This document shows, piece after piece, positions 6,845-7,796 of a stretch of DNA of 7,796 bases. Both the position numbers and the translations under genes were made by a program. Each line of letters opens with the position of its first letter. Within the stretch, counting starts at the first letter, position 1. The DNA is taken from assembly GCA_903960645.1 (NCBI GenBank), contig CAJCBN010000018.1, positions 1 through 7,796 of the forward strand, in the 5' to 3' direction. Below the pieces are notes generated by a model. It was not told where the DNA came from, searched no databases, and saw only the letters and a program-made list of their open reading frames with translations. This DNA comes from an uncultured Actinomycetes bacterium. GTDB lineage: Bacteria; Actinomycetota; Thermoleophilia; Gaiellales; F1-60-MAGs149.

Positions 6845-7729
6845 TCAGCAGCTGCTGCTGGTCACCGTGCCGTTCGGACAGGTGGCGTAATACCAGGTCG
6901 CCCCGAAGCGGTTTCCACCGCTGAAGATCGCACCGGTGAGGTTCGCGTAGGTGAGGTTCGCGCTGACGAGCCATGCACCGGTGAAGTTCGCGCTCAGGGG
7001 GTAGGCGTAGGTGAGGTTCGCGCTGACCAGCCACGCATACGAGAGGTTCGCGGAGGTGAGGTTTGTGTTTGTGAGATTCGCGCTGACAAAGCTCGCGTAG
7101 GTGAGGTTTGTGCGGGAGAGGTTTGCGTCTATGAGGTTCGCACCGCCGAGGTCCGCGTTGGTGAGGTTCGCACCGGTGAGGTTCGCGCCGGCGAGTTGTG
7201 CGCCGAGGAGGTTCGCGTAGGCGAGGTTCGCTCCGGTGAGGTTCGCTCCGGTGAAGTTCGCGCCGCGAAGGTCCGCGCCTGAGCAGTTGGGGTTGCACGA
7301 CGGTGCAGCCTGCGCCTGTCTCACCGTTCTGGCTGCCGGTTTCGGTGCCCCAAAGTCCGCGCCCCTCAAATTCGCGTCCCTGAAGTCCACGCCGTGCAAC
7401 TTGGCACCCTCGAAGTGCGCACCGCGCAGGTCGGCCCGGCGGAAGTCGGAATGGTGAAGTTCGGCACGCTCGAAGCGGCTGCCGCGAAGGTTCGCCTGCC
7501 GGAAATCGGCGTGGTGCATCTTGGAGCCGTGAAAGCGCGCGCCGTGCAGGTTCTGCCCAGCCAGATTAGCCCGGTGATGCGTGATGCCAGGACACGAGGC
7601 GCGGTGCTTCACGGTGCAGGTCTTTGCCCCAGTGCCGAGGGGTGCCGTACCCTCCGCGCCAAAGCTCGCGGCAGGCATACCAACCGCAAGGCCTACTGCT
7701 GCAAGGGCGGCGAGAGTTCTCGGACGCAT
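6845..7729 (-). CDS. Secreted pentapeptide-repeat protein with two repeat blocks and three cysteine pairs
   Basis: A 294-residue protein read leftwards from ATG 7729-7727, with AGGAG (complement of 7737-7741) seven bases upstream. Residues 1 to about 24 form a Sec signal peptide (MRPR, hydrophobic core, likely cleavage around 22-25). Two blocks of A(D/N)LXX-type repeats follow. Block 1 (about 52-127, roughly 15 repeats) is rich in His, Arg, Glu and Phe, e.g. HHADFRQANL. Block 2 (about 151-272, roughly 24 repeats) is rich in Thr, Asn, Ser and Tyr and nearly uncharged, e.g. SANLTYANLT. The linker is Ala/Pro-rich. Cysteines come in pairs: 38/46 before block 1, 145/149 in the linker, and 284/294 in the tail, whose CPNGT resembles the CPDGT seen near the end of many secreted pentapeptide proteins. 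Both blocks should fold as right-handed quadrilateral beta-helices, possibly capped by disulfides. Export rules out a Qnr/MfpA-style gyrase-protection role. It converges on the export operon and is probably transcribed separately; the function is unknown. Confidence 0.9.
   Translation of the reverse strand: MRPRTLAALAAVGLAVGMPAASFGAEGTAPLGTGAKTCTVKHRASCPGITHHRANLAGQNLHGARFHGSKMHHADFRQANLRGSRFERAELHHSDFRRADLRGAHFEGAKLHGVDFRDANLRGADFGAPKPAARTVRQAQAAPSCNPNCSGADLRGANFTGANLTGANLAYANLLGAQLAGANLTGANLTNADLGGANLIDANLSRTNLTYASFVSANLTNTNLTSANLSYAWLVSANLTYAYPLSANFTGAWLVSANLTYANLTGAIFSGGNRFGATWYYATCPNGTVTSSSC
6931..7266 (-). repeat. 15-bp degenerate tandem repeat encoding pentapeptide block 2
   Basis: On the plus strand a unit close to GGTGAGGTTCGCGNN recurs every 15 bases; GTTCGC cores occur for example at 6941, 6956, 6986, 7016 and 7046. 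It encodes the A-N-L-T-X repeats of block 2 on the minus strand. DNA identity between units is much higher here than in block 1 (about 7350-7575), which suggests recent expansion or gene conversion. It is coding sequence, not a CRISPR array: there are no unique spacers. Confidence 0.85.
6945..7036 (-). repeat. 60-bp period duplication inside block 2
   Basis: The segment 6945-6976 recurs at 7005-7036 with only two mismatches. On the minus strand both copies encode AWLVSANLTYA (residues 232-242 and 252-262). The 60-bp period equals four pentapeptides, exactly one coil of the beta-helix, so the duplication adds a full turn without disturbing the fold. Confidence 0.8.
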
Positions 7730-7796
7730 GGGGAGTCTCCTGAATCGTGGTGCGTGTAGTGGGAGGGTAATGCGAAGAGGGTTGCGACCAGACGCC
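7730..7796 (-). promoter_or_regulatory. Upstream region of the pentapeptide-repeat gene
   Basis: It contains the clear ribosome binding site AGGAG (complement of 7737-7741). Promoter elements should lie further upstream, within the remaining bases or beyond the edge; I saw no convincing -35/-10 pair. Confidence 0.35.

Noticed and set aside
6931..7266. CRISPR array
   Set aside because: Units are 15 bases with no unique spacers, and translate to pentapeptide repeats.
6819..7298. 159-codon minus-strand repetitive frame (HRSEPHRREP-like)
   Set aside because: It is an alternate frame of the pentapeptide repeats; the 15-bp period makes every frame look repetitive.
6845..7729. Qnr/MfpA-like gyrase-protecting pentapeptide protein
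   Set aside because: A clear signal peptide and cysteine pairs indicate an extracellular protein, which could not reach gyrase.

Overview
The window is GC-rich DNA with dense, mostly overlapping genes and several GTG starts. It looks like an actinobacterium (Actinomycetota), perhaps a Microbacteriaceae-type Micrococcales member. That placement rests on composition, gene style and gene families, not on any marker gene.

Layout. At the left edge, on the minus strand, lies the N-terminal glutaminase part of an asparagine-synthase-type amidotransferase; its synthetase domain is outside the window. A short divergent intergenic region (about 381-544) follows. A tightly packed plus-strand operon then runs from about 545 to 6739: an HlyD/NHLM-type membrane-fusion adaptor interrupted by a one-base frameshift in a G5 run; a 575-residue ABC permease/ATPase; a 722-residue ABC permease/ATPase with a long N-terminal extension; a cytoplasmic-looking serine hydrolase of the beta-lactamase/PBP fold; and a YdcF/SanA-like (DUF218) membrane-anchored protein. 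Start and stop codons overlap or lie within 13 bases at every junction. A convergent minus-strand gene (6845-7729) encodes a secreted, cysteine-containing pentapeptide-repeat protein and is separated from the operon by about 105 bases holding GC-rich hairpins.

How the genes may work together. HlyD adaptor plus two different ABC half-transporters is the signature of the NHLM/NHLP export systems that secrete ribosomally made, modified peptides (RiPPs). The divergent amidotransferase and the translationally coupled serine hydrolase are candidate tailoring, maturation or self-protection enzymes. No convincing precursor peptide gene is visible, and the usual C39 leader peptidase is absent from the first ABC protein. 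The biosynthetic core therefore probably lies left of the window, beyond the amidotransferase. The peptide-export reading is well supported by family knowledge. The product, and the roles of the hydrolase and DUF218 protein, are inference. An alternative reading is a cell-envelope modification locus, since AsnB-like, PBP-like and SanA-like proteins all have envelope-related relatives.
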